The notes under the pieces were generated by a model. The model worked only from the letters and a program-made list of their open reading frames with translations, ran no database searches and had not been told where the DNA came from. The translations under genes were made by a program, and so were the position numbers. Positions 1 to 13,744 of a stretch of DNA of 64,000 bases are shown here, piece by piece. Within the stretch, counting starts at the first letter, position 1, and the number at the start of each line of letters is the position of its first letter. Source of the DNA: Diadophis punctatus similis. Its lineage: Eukaryota > Chordata > Lepidosauria > Squamata > Dipsadidae. Location of the stretch: the NCBI GenBank assembly GCA_023053685.1, contig JALIGW010000005.1, positions 21,995,001-22,059,000 on the forward strand, in the 5' to 3' direction.

Positions 1-181
1 TATTCTATTTTATTTTATTATTTTATTTAATTTCATTTCATTTCAATTCAATTTATTTTATTATTTTATTTTATTTTATTTTATTTTATTATTTTATTTT
101 ATTTTATTTTATTATTTTATTTTATTATATTTTATTATTTTATTATATTATTTTAGTTTATTATTATTTTATTTTATTTTA

Positions 182-356
182 TTTCGTTTCATTTCATTTT
201 ATTTCAATTTAATTCAGTTTAATTCAGTTTAATTTTATTTTATTTTATTTTATTTTATTTCAATTTAATTTAATTTAATTTAATTCATTTCATTTCATTT
301 CATTTCATTTTAGTTTAATTTATTTCATTTTATTTCATTTCATTTCATTTCACGTT
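182..356. repeat. G-bearing cassette, two TTCAG units, CACGTT
   Basis: TTTCG at 182, two TTCAG units alternating with TTTAA, TTTTA and TTTCA runs, then CACGTT at 351-356, followed by GTTTA units. It shares the two-TTCAG form only with the cassette at 60718, which supports pairing the two window ends. Confidence 0.85.
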
Positions 357-1236
357 ATTTTATTTTATTTTATTTTATTATTTTATTATATTATTTTAGT
401 TTAGTTTATTTTAGTTTATTATTATTTTATTTTATTTTAATTTATTTTATTTTATTTCATTTCATTTCATTTCATTTCATTTCATTTCATTTCATTTCAT
501 TTCATTTTATTTTATTTTATTTTATTTCATTTTATTTCAATTAAATTTAATTCAATTCAATTCAATTTTATTTTATTTTATTTCAATTTCAATTTAATTC
601 AATTCATTTCATTTCATTTCATTTCATTTCATTTCATTTTATTTCAATTTTATTTCATTTTATTTATTTATTTTAAATTTTATTTTATTTTATTATTTTA
701 TTATATTTTATTTTACTTTATTTCAATTTAATTTAATTTAATTTAATTCAATTTAATTTAATTTAATTTAATTTAATTTAATTTAATTTCATTTCATTTC
801 ATTTCATTTCATTTCATTTCATTTCATTCTATTTTATTTTATTTTATTATTTTATTTTATTTCATTTCATTTCATTTCATTTCATTTCAATTTATTTCAA
901 TTTTATTTCATTTTATTTATTTATTTTAAATTTTATTTTATTTTATTATTTTATTATATTTTATTTTACTTTATTTCAATTTAATTTAATTTAATTTAAT
1001 TTAATTCAATTTAATTTAATTTAATTTAATTTAATTTAATTTAATTTAATTTAATTTAATTTATTTTAATTTAATTTAATTTAATTTAATTTAATTTCAT
1101 TTCATTTCATTTCATTTCATTTCATTTCATTTCATTTCATTTCATTTCAATTTATTTTATTTTATTATTTTATTTTATTTTATTTTATTATTTTATTATA
1201 TTTTATTTTACTTTATTTCAATTTAATTTAATTTAA

Positions 1237-1394
1237 TTTTTAAAAAATTTAATTTAATTTAATTTCATTTCATTTCATTTCATTTCATTATTTCATTTCA
1301 TTTCATTTATTTTATTTTATTCTATTTTATTTTATTATTTTATTTTATTTTATTTTACTTTATTTCAATTTAATTTAATTTAATTTTTAAAAAA
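1237..1394. repeat. Paired AT elements 147 bp apart (representative of many)
   Basis: TTTTTAAAAAA starts at 1237 and again at 1384. Each is preceded by the conserved connector ATTTTACTTTATTTCAATTT and flanked by TTTAA units. Pairs with the same 147-bp spacing start at 2201, 5458, 6495, 12577, 56253, 57187 and 61831. Pairs spaced 157 bp start at 22737, 28941, 36130, 39363, 42809 and 46239. Single or variant forms (TTCTTAAAAAA, TATTTAAAAAA, TTTAAAAATTTT) lie in every domain. The element is a near-palindrome made only of A and T. Its function is unknown. Confidence 0.85.
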
Positions 1395-3511
1395 TTTAAT
1401 TTAATTTAATTTAATTTAATTTAATTTCATTTCATTTCATTTCATTTCATTTCATTTCATTTCATTTCATTTCATTTCATTATTTCATTTCATTTCTTTT
1501 ATTTTATTTTATTCTATTTTATTTTATTATTTTATTTTATTTTATTTCATTTCATTTCATTTCAATTCAATTTATTTTATTTTATTTTATTTCAATTTAA
1601 TTCAATTTTATTTTATTTTATTTTATTTTATTATTTTATTTTATTTTATTTTATTTCATTTCATTTCATTTCATTTCATTTCATTTCATTTTATTTTATT
1701 TTATTTTATTTCAATTAAATTTAAATAAAATTTAATTCAATTTTATTTTATTTTATTTTATTTTATTTCAATTTCAATTTAATTCATTTCATTTCATTTC
1801 ATTTCATTTCATTTCATTTTATTTCAATTTTATTTCATTTTATTTATTTATTTTAAATTTTATTTTATTTTATTTTTATTTTATTATATTTTATTTTACT
1901 TTATTTCAATTTAATTTAATTTAATTCTTAAAAAATTTCATTTCATTTAATTTAATTTAATTTAATTTAATTTAATTTAATTTAATTTAATTTAATTTAA
2001 TTTAATTTAATTTAATTTAATTTCATTTCATTTCATTTCATTTCATTTCATTCTATTTTATTTTATTATTTTATTTTATTTTATTTCATTTCATTTCATT
2101 TCATTTCATTTCAATTTATTTTATTTTATTATTTTATTTTATTTTATTTTATTATTTTATTATATTTTATTTTACTTTATTTCAATTTAATTTAATTTAA
2201 TTTTTAAAAAATTTAATTTAATTTCATTTCATTTCATTTCATTTCATTTCATTATTTCATTTCATTTCATTTATTTTATTTTATTCTATTTTATTTTATT
2301 ATTTTATTTTTTTTTATTTTACTTTATTTCAATTTAATTTAATTTAATTTTTAAAAAATTTAATTTAATTTAATTTAATTTAATTTAATTTAATTTAATT
2401 TCATTTCATTTCATTTCATTATTTCATTTCATTTCATTTATTTTCTTTTATTCTATTTTATTTTATTATTTTATTTTATTTTATTTCATTTCATTTCATT
2501 TCAATTCAGTTTATTTTATTTTATTTTATTTCAATTTAATTCAATTTTATTTTATTTTATTTTATTTTATTATTTTATTTTATTTCATTTCATTTCATTT
2601 CATTTCATTTCAATTCAATTTATTTTATTTTATTATTTTATTTAATTTTATTTTATTTTATTTTATTATTTTATTATTTTAGTTTAGTTTAGTTTATTTT
2701 AGTTTATTATTATTTTATTTTATTTTAATTTATTTTATTTCATTTTATTTCATTTTATTTCATTTTATTTTATTTCATTTCACTTTATTTTATTTTATTT
2801 CAATTTATTTCAATTTAATTCAATTTTATTTTATTTTGTTTTATTTTATTATTTCATTTCATTTCATTTCATTTCATTTCATTTCATTTCATTTCATTTC
2901 ATTTTATTTTATTTTATTTTATTTTATTATTTTATATTTTATTTTATTTTATTTCAATTAAATTTAATTCAATTTAATTCAATTTTATTTTATTTTATTT
3001 TATTTCAATTTCAATTTAATTCAATTCATTTTATTTTATTTTATTTTATTTTATTTTATTTCAATTTTATTTCATTTTATTTATTTAGTTTAAATTTTAT
3101 TTTATTTTATTTTATTTTATTTTATTATTATATTTTATTTTACTTTATTTCAATTTAATTTAATTTAATTTTTAAAAAATTTAATTCAATTCAATTCAAT
3201 TCAATTCAATTCAATTCAATTTCATTTCATTTCATTTCATTTCATTTCATTTTATTTCATTTCATTTCATTTCATTTCATTTTATTCTATTTTATTTTAT
3301 TATTTTATTTAATTTCATTTCATTTCAATTCAATTTATTTTATTATTTTATTTTATTTTATTTTATTTTATTTTATTATTTTATTTTATTTTATTTTATT
3401 ATTTTATTTTATTTTATTTTATTATTTTATTTTATTTTATTTTATTTTATTTTATTTTATTATTTTATTATATTATTTTAGTTTATTATTATTTTATTTT
3501 ATTTTATTTTA

Positions 3512-3706
3512 TTTCATTTCATTTCATTTTATTTCAATTTAATTCAGTTTAATTCAGTTTAATTCAGTTTAATTTTATTTTATTTTATTTTATTTTATTT
3601 CAATTTAATTTAATTTAATTTAATTCATTTCATTTCATTTCATTTCATTTCATTTCATTTTAATTTAATTTATTTCATTTTATTTCATTTCATTTCATTT
3701 CACGTT
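3512..3706. repeat. G-bearing cassette lacking TTTCG
   Basis: Three TTCAG units and CACGTT at 3701 are present, but the TTTCG position reads TTTCA, a loss of one CpG by G-to-A. It is followed by three GTTTA units and TTATTATTTAATTTTA. Confidence 0.85.
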
Positions 3707-6700
3707 ATTTTATTTTATTTTATTTTATTATTTTATTATATTATTTTAGTTTAGTTTAGTTTATTATTATTTAATTTTATTTTAATTTAATTCAATTCAT
3801 TTCATTTCATTTCATTTCATTATTTTATTTTATTTCAATTTTATTCAATTTTATTTTTATTTTATTATATTTTATTTTACTTTATTTCAATTTAATTTAA
3901 TTTAATTTTTAAAAAATTTAATTTAATTTAATTTAATTCAATTCAATTCAATTCAATTCAATTCAATTCAATTCAATTCAATTCAATTCAATTCAATTCA
4001 ATTCAATTCAATTTAATTTAATTTAATTTAATTTAATTTAATTTAATTTAATTTAATTTAATTTAATTTAATTTCATTTCATTTCATTTTACTTTATTTT
4101 ATTTTATTTTATTTTATTTTATTTTATTTTATTATTTTATATTTTATTTTATTTTATTTCAATTAAATTTAATTCAATTTAATTCAATTTTATTTTATTT
4201 TATTTTATATCAATTTCAATTTAATTCAATTCATTTCATTTCATTTTATTTTATTTTATTTTATTTCAATTTTATTTCATTTTATTTATTTAGTTTAAAT
4301 TTTATTTTATTTTATTTTATTTTATTATTTTATTATATTTTATTTTACTTTATTTCAATTAAATTTAATTTAATTTTTAAAAAATTTAATTTAATTCAAT
4401 TCAATTCAATTCAATTCAATTCAATTCAATTCCATTTCATTTCATTTCATTTCATTTCATTTCATTTTATTCTATTTTATTTTATTATTTTATTTAATTT
4501 CATTTCATTTCAATTCAATTTATTTTATTATTTTATTTTATTTTATTTTATTATTTTATTTTATTTTATTATTTTATTTTATTATATTTTATTATTTTAT
4601 TATATTATTTTAGTTTATTATTATTTTATTTTATTTCATTTCATTTCATTTCATTTTATTTCAATTTAATTCAGTTTAATTCAGTTTAATTCAGTTTAAT
4701 TTTATTTTATTTTATTTTATTTTATTTTATTTCAATTTAATTTAATTTAATTTATTTCATTTCATTTCATTTCATTTCATTTCATTTTAATTTAATTTAT
4801 TTCATTTTATTTCATTTCATTTCATTTCACGTTATTTTATTTTATTTTATTTTATTATTTTATTATATTATTTTAGTTTAGTTTATTTTAGTTTATTATT
4901 ATTTTATTTTATTTTAATTTATTTTATTTTATTTCATTTCATTTCATTTCATTTCATTTCATTTCATTTCATTTCATTTCATTTTATTTTATTTTATTTC
5001 ATTTTATTTCAATTAAATTTAATTCAATTCAATTCAATTTTATTTTATTTTATTTCAATTTCAATTTAATTCAATTCATTTCATTTCATTTCATTTCATT
5101 TCATTTCATTTTATTTCAATTTTATTTCATTTTATTTATTTATTTTAAATTTTATTTTATTTTATTATTTTATTATATTTTATTTTACTTTATTTTACTT
5201 TATTTCAATTTAATTTAATTTAATTTAATTCAATTTAATTTAATTTAATTTAATTTAATTTAATTTAATTTATTTTAATTTAATTTAATTTAATTTAATT
5301 TAATTTAATTTAATTTAATTTAATTTCATTTCATTTCATTTCATTTCATTTCATTTCATTTCATTCTATTTTATTTTATTTTATTATTTTATTTTATTTT
5401 ATTTCATTTCATTTCATTTCATTTCATTTCAATTTATTTCAATTTAATTTAATTTAATTTTTAAAAAATTTAATTTAATTTCATTTCATTTCATTTCATT
5501 TCATTTCATTATTTCATTTCATTTCATTTATTTTATTTTATTCTATTTTATTTTATTATTTTATTTTATTTTATTTTACTTTATTTCAATTTAATTTAAT
5601 TTAATTTTTAAAAAATTTAATTTAATTTAATTTAATTTAATTTAATTTAATTTAATTTAATTTAATTTAATTTCATTTCATTTCATTTCATTTCATTTCA
5701 TTTCATTTCATTTCATTTCATTTCATTTCATTTCATTATTTCATTTCATTTCATTTATTTTATTTTATTCTATTTTATTTTATTATTTTATTTTATTTTA
5801 TTTCATTTCATTTCATTTCAATTCAATTTATTTTATTTTATTTTATTTCAATTTAATTCAATTTTATTTTATTTTATTTTATTTTATTATTTTATTTTAT
5901 TTTATTTCATTTCATTTCATTTCATTTCATTTCATTTCATTTTATTTTATTTTATTTCAATTAAATTTAAATAAAATTTAATTCAATTTTATTTTATTTT
6001 ATTTTATTTTATTTCAATTTCAATTTATTTCATTTCATTTCATTTCATTTCATTTCATTTCATTTTATTTCAATTTTATTTCATTTTATTTATTTATTTT
6101 AAATTTTATTTTATTTTATTTTTATTTTATTATATTTTATTTTACTTTATTTCAATTTAATTTAATTTAATTCTTAAAAAATTTCATTTCATTTAATTTA
6201 ATTTAATTTAATTTAATTTAATTTAATTTAATTTAATTTAATTTAATTTAATTTAATTTAATTTCATTTCATTTCATTTAATTTCATTTCATTTCATTTC
6301 ATTTCATTTCATTATTTCATTTCATTTCATTTCATTTCATTTCATTCTATTTTATTTTATTATTTTATTTTATTTTATTTCATTTCATTTCATTTCATTT
6401 CATTTCAATTTATTTTATTTTATTATTTTATTTTATTTTATTTTATTATTTTATTATATTTTATTTTACTTTATTTCAATTTAATTTAATTTAATTTTTA
6501 AAAAATTTAATTTAATTTAATTTCATTTCATTTCATTTCATTTCATTATTTCATTTCATTTCATTTATTTTATTTTATTCTATTTTATTTTATTATTTTA
6601 TTTTATTTTATTTTACTTTATTTCAATTTAATTTAATTTAATTTTTAAAAAATTTAATTTAATTTAATTTAATTTAATTTAATTTAATTTAATTTAATTT

Positions 6701-6950
6701 CATTTCATTTCATTTCATTTCATTTCATTTCATTTCATTATTTCATTTCATTTCATTTATTTTATTTTATTCTATTTTATTTTATTATTTTATTTTATTT
6801 TATTTTATTTCATTTCATTTCAATTCAATTTATTTTATTTTATTTTATTTCAATTTAATTCAATTTTATTTTATTTTATTTTATTTTATTTTATTATTTT
6901 ATTTTATTTTATTTCATTTCATTTCATTTCAATTCAATTTATTTTATTTT
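3701..6950. repeat. Second left higher-order unit, 5.5-kb family, shortened
   Basis: Landmarks run CACGTT 3701, a TTATTCAATTTTATTTTTA connector near 3841, a long TTCAA run passing to TTTAA (about 3936-4070), CACGTT 4828, AAATAAAATTTAATTCA 5969, and paired AT elements at 5458/5605 and 6495/6642. The same order appears from 54269 and from 59770. No inverted TGAAA block is present here: CACGTT at 3701 sits at the end of a complete cassette instead. The copy ends near 6950, where the sequence switches to the TTCAA/TTCCA module. Confidence 0.75.
4634..4833. repeat. G-bearing cassette lacking TTTCG
   Basis: Three TTCAG units with CACGTT at 4828-4833. The usual TTTCG is TTTCA. The cassettes that correspond in E1 (55167) and E2 (60718) keep TTTCG, so the change is local to this copy and that at 3512. 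Confidence 0.85.
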
Positions 6951-7860
6951 ACTTTATTTCAATTTAATTTAATTTAATATTTAAAAAATTTAATTTAATT
7001 TAATTCAATTCAATTCAATTCAATTCAATTCAATTCAATTCAATTCAATTCAATTCAATTCAATTCAATTCAATTCAATTCAATTCAATTCAATTCAATT
7101 CAATTCCATTCCATTCCATTCCATTCCATTCCATTCCATTTCATTTCATTTCATTTCATTTATTTTATTTTATTTTATTTTATTTTATTTTATTTTATTT
7201 TATTTTATTTTATTTTATTTCATTTTATTTCAATTAAATTTAATTCAATTTAATTCTATTTTATTTTATTTTATTTTATTTTATTTCAATTTCAATTTAA
7301 TTCAATTTATTTTATTTTATTTCATTTCATTTTATTTCAATTAAATTTAAATCAATTTAATTCTATTTTATTTTATTTTATTTTATTTTATTTTATTTTA
7401 TTTTATTTCAATTTCAATTTAATTCAATTCATTTCATTTCATTTCATTTCATTATTTTATTTTATTTCAATTTTATTTTATTTTATTATTTTATTATATT
7501 TTATTTTACTTTATTTCAATTTCATTTAATTTAATTTAAAAAAAATTTAATTTAATTTAATTTAATTTAATTTAATTTAATTTAATTTAATTTAATTTAA
7601 TTTAATTTAATTTAATTTAATTTAATTTAATTTCATTTCATTTCATTTCATTTCATTTCATTTCATTTCATTTCATTTCATTTTATTTTATTATTTTATT
7701 TCATTTCATTTCATTTCATTTCATTTCAATTTATTTTATTTTATTATTTTACTTTATTTTATTTTATTATTTTATTTTATTTTATTTTACTTTATTTCAA
7801 TTTAATTTAATTTAATTTTTAAAAAATTTAATTTAATTTAATTTAATTTAATTTAATTTT
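6950..7860. repeat. TTCAA/TTCCA module and TTTAA tracts linking two domains
   Basis: This holds a variant AT element (TATTTAAAAAA near 6979), 20 TTCAA units, 7 TTCCA units, TTTTA runs and the connector AAATTTAAATCAATTTAATT near 7343. That connector recurs near 23832, 30022 and 47470, each time soon after a TTCCA run. An eight-A run lies near 7538. The module therefore matches the centre of the 6.2-kb units and looks like a displaced fragment of that family. Confidence 0.7.
7004..7138. repeat. TTCAA x20 then TTCCA x7
   Basis: TTCAA fills 7004-7103 and TTCCA fills 7104-7138, then TTTCA resumes. CC dinucleotides on the + strand were seen only in TTCCA units. TTCCA is the ATTCC/GGAAT pentamer that also makes up human satellite III, a resemblance of the unit only and not evidence of relationship. 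Confidence 0.95.
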
Positions 7861-10453
7861 ATTCTATTCTATTTTATTATTTTATTTTATTTTATTTTAT
7901 TTTATTTTATTTTATTATTTTATTATATTATTTTAGTTTAGTTTAGTTTAGTTTATTATTATTTTATTTTATTTTAATTTATTTTATTTCATTTCATTTC
8001 ATTTCATTTCATTTCATTTTATTTTATTTTATTTTATTTTATTTCATTTTATTTCAATTCATTTCATTTCACTTTATTTTATTTTATTTTATTTCATTTC
8101 ATTTCATTTCAATTCAATTTATTTTATTTTATTATTTTATTTTATTTTATTTTATTTTATTTTATTATTTCATTTTATTCTATTTTATTTTATTATTTTA
8201 TTTTATTTTATTTTATTTTATTTTATTTTATTTTATTTTATTTCATTTCATTTCATTTCATTTCATTTCATTTCATTTCATTTCATTTCAATTAAATTTA
8301 ATTAAATTTAATTCAATTTTATTTTATTTTATTTTATTTTATTTCAATTTCAATTTAATTCAATTCATTTCATTTCATTTTATTTCAATTTTATTTCATT
8401 TTTTATTTATTTTAAATTTTATTTTATTTTATTTTATTATTTTATTATATTTTATTTTACTTTATTTCAATTTAATTTAATTTAATTTTTAAAAAATTAA
8501 TTTAATTTAATTTAATTCAATTTAATTTAATTTAATTTTTAAAAAATTTAATTTAATTTAATTTAATTTCATTTCATTTCATTTCATTTCATTTCATTTC
8601 ATTTCATTTCATTTCATTATTTCATTTCATTTCATTTATTTTATTTTATTCTATTTCAATTTAATTCAATTTTATTTTATTTTATTTTATTTTATTATTT
8701 TATTTTATTTTATTTTATTTTATTTCAATTAAATTTAATTAAATTTAATTCAATTTTATTTTATTTTATTTTATTATTTTATTTTATTTTATTTCATTTC
8801 ATTTCATTTCATTTCATTTTATTTCATTTCATTTCATTTCATTTCATTTTATTCTATTTTATTTTATTATTTTATTTAATTTCATTTCATTTCATTTCAA
8901 TTCAATTTATTTTATTATTTTATTTTATTTTATTTTATTTTATTATTTTATTTTATTTTATTTTATTATTTTATTTTATTATATTTTATTATTTTATTAT
9001 ATTATTTTAGTTTATTATTATTTTATTTTATTTTATTTCGTTTCATTTCATTTCATTTTATTTCAATTTAATTCAGTTTAATTCAGTTTAATTCAGTTTA
9101 ATTTTATTTTATTTTATTTTATTTTATTTCATTTCATTTCATTTTATTTCATTTCATTTCATTTCATTTCATTTTATTCTATTTTATTTTATTATTTTAT
9201 TTAATTTCATTTCATTTCATTTCAATTCAATTTATTTTATTATTTTATTTTATTTTATTTTATTTTATTATTTTATTTTATTTTATTTTATTATTTTATT
9301 TTATTATATTTTATTATTTTATTATATTATTTTAGTTTATTATTATTTTATTTTATTTCATTTCATTTCATTTCATTTCATTTCATTTTAATTTAATTTT
9401 TTTCATTTTATTTCATTTCATTTCATTTCACGTTATTTTATTTTATTTTATTTTATTATTTTATTATATTATTTTAGTTTAGTTTTAGTTTATTATTATT
9501 TTATTTTATTTTAATTTATTTTATTTTATTTCATTTCATTTCATTTCATTTCATTTCATTTCATTTCATTTCATTTCATTTCATTTTATTTTATTTTATT
9601 TTATTTCATTTTATTTCAATTAAATTTAATTCAATTCAATTCAATTTTATTTTATTTTATTTTATTTCAATTTCAATTTAATTCAATTCATTTCATTTCA
9701 TTTCATTTCATTTCATTTCATTTTATTTCAATTTTATTTCATTTTATTTATTTATTTTAAATTTTATTTTATTTTATTATTTTATTATATTTTATTTTAC
9801 TTTATTTCAATTTAATTTAATTTAATTTAATTCAATTTAATTTAATTTAATTTAATTTAATTTAATTTAATTTATTTTAATTTAATTTAATTTAATTTAA
9901 TTTAATTTAATTTAATTTAATTTAATTTCATTTCATTTCATTTCATTTCATTTCATTTCATTCTATTTTATTTTATTATTTTATTTTATTTCATTTCATT
10001 TCATTTCATTTCAATTTATTTTATTTTATTATTTTATTTTATTTTATTTTATTATTTTATTATATTTTATTTTACTTTATTTCAATTTAATTTAATTTAA
10101 TTTTTAAAAAATTTAATTTAATTTAATTTCATTTCATTTCATTTCATTTCATTATTTCATTTCATTTCATTTATTTCATTTCATTCTATTTTATTTTATT
10201 ATTTTATTTTATTTCATTTCATTTCATTTCATTTCAATTTATTTTATTTTATTATTTTACTTTATTTTATTTTATTATTTTATTTTATTTTATTTTACTT
10301 TATTTCAATTTAATTTAATTTAATTTTTAAAAAAATTAATTTAATTTAATTTAATTTAATTTAATTTAATTTAATTTAATTTAATTTAATTTAATTTAAT
10401 TTTATTTTATTTTATTTTATTTTATTTTATTTTATTTTATTTTATTTTATTTT
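7861..10453. repeat. Higher-order unit F1 (~2.6 kb)
   Basis: The unit starts at a TTCTA pair followed by TTTTA and four GTTTA units. It contains a doubled AT element (8486 and 8536) with a short TTTAA/TTCAA spacer, a split cassette (9036-9106 and about 9357-9434), and an AT element at 10101. The next unit starts with the same marker at 10454, an offset of about 2593 bp. The doubled AT element recurs near 11114/11164 and the cassette at 11717-11906. Confidence 0.75.
9036..9434. repeat. Split cassette: TTTCG/TTCAG part and CACGTT part separated
   Basis: The first part (9036 to about 9106) has TTTCG and three TTCAG units, then breaks off into TTTCA/TTCTA sequence. A second start near 9310 reaches CACGTT at 9429 but has no TTTCG or TTCAG. 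The intact cassette in the next unit (11717-11906) shows what was joined. About 200 bp of other module sequence separates the halves. Confidence 0.8.
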
Positions 10454-13329
10454 ATTCTATTCTATTCTATTTTATTATTTTATTTTATTTTATTTTATTT
10501 TATTTTATTATTTTATTATATTATTTTAGTTTAGTTTAGTTTAGTTTATTATTATTTTATTTTATTTTAATTTATTTTATTTCATTTCATTTCATTTCAT
10601 TTTATTTTATTTTATTTTATTTTATTTCATTTTATTTCAATTCAATTAATTTCACTTTATTTTATTTTATTTTATTTCATTTCATTTCATTTCAATTCAA
10701 TTTATTTTATTTTATTATTTTATTTTATTTTATTTTATTTTATTATTTCATTTTATTCTATTTTATTTTATTATTTTATTTTATTTTATTTTATTTTATT
10801 TTATTTTATTTTATTTTATTTTATTTTATTTTATTTTATTTCATTTCATTTCATTTCATTATTTCATTTCATTTCATTTCATTTCATTTCATTTCATTTT
10901 ATTTCATTTTATTTCAATTAAATTTAATTAAATTTAATTCAATTTTATTTTATTTTATTTTATTTCAATTTCAATTTAATTCAATTCATTTCATTTCATT
11001 TCATTTTATTTCAATTTTATTTCATTTTTTTATTTATTTTAAATTTTATTTTATTTTATTTTATTATTTTATTATATTTTATTTTACTTTATTTCAATTT
11101 AATTTAATTTAATTTTTAAAAAAATTAATTTAATTTAATTTAATTCAATTTAATTTAATTTAATTTTTAAAAAATTTAATTTCATTTCATTTCATTTCAT
11201 TTCATTTCATTTCATTTCATTTCATTTCATTTCATTTCATTTCATTATTTCATTTCATTTCATTTATTTTATTTTATTCTATTTCAATTTAATTCAATTT
11301 TATTTTATTTTATTTTATTATTTTATTTTATTTTATTTCATTTCATTTCATTTCATTTCATTTCATTATTTTATTTTATATTATTTTATTTTATTTTATT
11401 TTATTTCAATTAAATTTAATTAAATTTAATTCAATTTTATTTTATTTTATTTTATTTTATTATTTTATTTCATTTCATTTCATTTCATTTCATTTCATTT
11501 CATTTCATTTCATTTCATTTCATTTCATTTCATTTTATTCTATTTTATTTTATTATTTTATTTAATTTCATTTCATTTCAATTCAATTTATTTTATTATT
11601 TTATTTTATTTTATTTTATTTTATTATTTTATTTTATTTTATTTTATTATTTTATTTTATTATATTTTATTATTTTATTATATTATTTTAGTTTATTATT
11701 ATTTTATTTTATTTTATTTCGTTTCATTTCATTTCATTTTATTTCAATTTAATTCAGTTTAATTCAGTTTAATTCAGTTTAATTTTATTTTATTTTATTT
11801 TATTTTATTTCAATTTAATTTAATTTAATTTATTTCATTTCATTTCATTTCATTTCATTTTAATTTAATTTTTTTCATTTTATTTCATTTCATTTCATTT
11901 CACGTTATTTTATTTTATTTTATTTTATTATTTTATTATATTATTTTAGTTTAGTTTATTTTAGTTTATTATTATTTTATTTTATTTTAATTTATTTTAT
12001 TTTATTTCATTTCATTTCATTTCATTTCATTTCATTTCATTTCATTTCATTTCATTTTATTTTATTTTATTTTATTTTATTTCATTTTATTTCAATTAAA
12101 TTTAATTCAATTCAATTCAATTTTATTTTATTTTATTTTATTTCAATTTCAATTTAATTCAATTCAATTCATTTCATTTCATTTCATTTCATTTTATTTC
12201 AATTTTATTTCATTTTATTTATTTATTTTAAATTTTATTTTATTTTATTATTTTATTATATTTTATTTTACTTTATTTCAATTTAATTTAATTTAATTTA
12301 ATTCAATTTAATTTAATTTAATTTAATTTAATTTATTTTATTTTAATTTAATTTAATTTAATTTAATTTAATTTAATTTAATTTAATTTAATTTAATTTC
12401 ATTTCATTTCATTTCATTTCATTTCATTCTATTTTATTTTATTATTTTATTTTATTTCATTTCATTTCATTTCATTTCATTTCATTTCAATTTATTTTAT
12501 TTTATTATTTTATTTTATTTTATTTTATTATTTTATTATATTTTATTTTACTTTATTTCAATTTAATTTAATTTAATTTTTAAAAAATTTAATTTAATTT
12601 AATTTAATTTAATTTCATTTCATTTCATTATTTCATTTCATTTCATTTATTTTATTTTATTCTATTTTATTTTATTATTTTATTTTATTTTATTTTACTT
12701 TATTTCAATTTAATTTAATTTAATTTTTAAAAAATTTAATTTAATTTAATTTAATTTAATTTCATTTCATTTCATTTCATTTCATTTCATTTCATTTCAT
12801 TTCATTTCATTTCATTATTTCATTTCATTTATTTTATTTTATTTTATTCTATTTTATTTTATTATTTTATTTTATTTTATTTCATTTCATTTCAATTCAA
12901 TTCAATTTATTTTATTTTATTTTATTTCAATTTAATTTAATTCAATTTTATTTTATTTTATTTTATTTTATTATTTTATTTCATTTCATTTCATTTCATT
13001 TCATTTCATTTCATTTTATTTCAATTAAATTTAAATAAAATTTAATTCAATTTTATTTTATTTTATTTTATTTTATTTTATTTTATTTCAATTTCAATTT
13101 AATTCATTTCATTTCATTTCATTTCATTTCATTTCATTTTATTTCAATTTTATTTCATTTTATTTATTTATTTTAAATTTTATTTTATTTTATTTTTATT
13201 TTATTATATTTTATTTTACTTTATTTCAATTTAATTTAATTTAATTCTTAAAAAATTTCATTTCATTTAATTTAATTTAATTTAATTTAATTTAATTTAA
13301 TTTAATTTAATTTAATTTAATTTAATTTT
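10454..13329. repeat. Higher-order unit F2 (~2.9 kb)
   Basis: This is a tandem copy of the preceding unit with the same start marker, the same doubled AT element near 11114/11164, and an intact cassette at 11717-11906 where F1 has a split one. It continues past the end of F1 homology into a pair of AT elements at 12577/12724 and an AAATAAAATTTAATTCA landmark at 13033, both absent from F1. F2 is therefore longer and partly hybrid with the 4.1-kb family that follows. Confidence 0.72.
11717..11906. repeat. Complete G-bearing cassette
   Basis: TTTCG 11717, three TTCAG units, a TTTTTTTCA irregularity near 11870, and CACGTT 11901-11906 followed by GTTTA units. The same irregularity occurs at about 9398 in the split cassette, linking the two. 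Confidence 0.85.
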
Positions 13330-13636
13330 ATTCTATTCTATTTTATTATTTTATTTTATTTTATTTTATTTTATTTCATTTCAATTCAATTCAATTTATT
13401 TTATTTTATTATTTTATTTTATTTTATTTTATTTTATTTTATTTTATTTTATTTTATTATTTTATTATATTATTTTAGTTTAGTTTAGTTTAGTTTATTA
13501 TTATTTTATTTTATTTTAATTTATTTTATTTCATTTCATTTCATTTCATTTCATTTCATTTCATTTCATTTCATTTTATTTTATTTTATTTCATTTTATT
13601 TCAATTCATTTCATTTCACTTTATTTTATTTTATTA

Positions 13637-13744
13637 TTTTATTTTATTTTATTTTATTTTATTTTATTTTATTTTATTTTATTTTATTTTATTTTATTTT
13701 ATTTTATTTTATTTTATTTTATTTTATTTTATTTTATTTTATTA
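13637..13744. repeat. Very long TTTTA run (~21 units)
   Basis: An uninterrupted TTTTA run lies between two TTATTTTA phase breakers, in the place where neighbouring units have several shorter TTTTA runs separated by TTTCA and TTCAA. Other long TTTTA runs are near 17806-17873, 24863-24950 and 47240-47334. Confidence 0.85.

Larger units (their letters stand above)
1..3700. repeat. Left-edge higher-order unit, related to the 5.5-kb family
   Basis: This unit opens exactly as the stretch near 60542 does and carries the same landmarks in the same order: a TTTCG/TTCAG cassette with only two TTCAG units, CACGTT at 351, AAATAAAATTTAATTCA at 1723, an isolated TTTTGTTTTA at about 2838, and an AT element at 3169. 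The equivalents to the right are at 60718, 60887, 62342, 63433 and 63769. The two copies diverge at about 3269, where this copy keeps about 430 bp (including a second cassette start) that the right-edge copy lacks. It is truncated by the window start. Confidence 0.8.

Noticed and set aside
351..356. CACGTT as an E-box or G-box regulatory site
   Set aside because: It is not the canonical CACGTG, and it occurs as part of a satellite cassette with no gene nearby. It is kept only as a landmark and CpG site.
2926..2945. Match to the yeast ARS consensus (TTTTATATTTT), repeated in many units
   Set aside because: In sequence made almost only of A and T such matches are expected by chance. Nothing else supports an origin.
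7921..7970. TTTAG repeats resembling telomeric sequence
   Set aside because: Only two to four GTTTA units in a row, with no GG anywhere on the + strand. Neither TTAGG, TTAGGG nor TTTAGGG occurs. They are a connector after CACGTT or TTATATTATTT, not telomere repeats.
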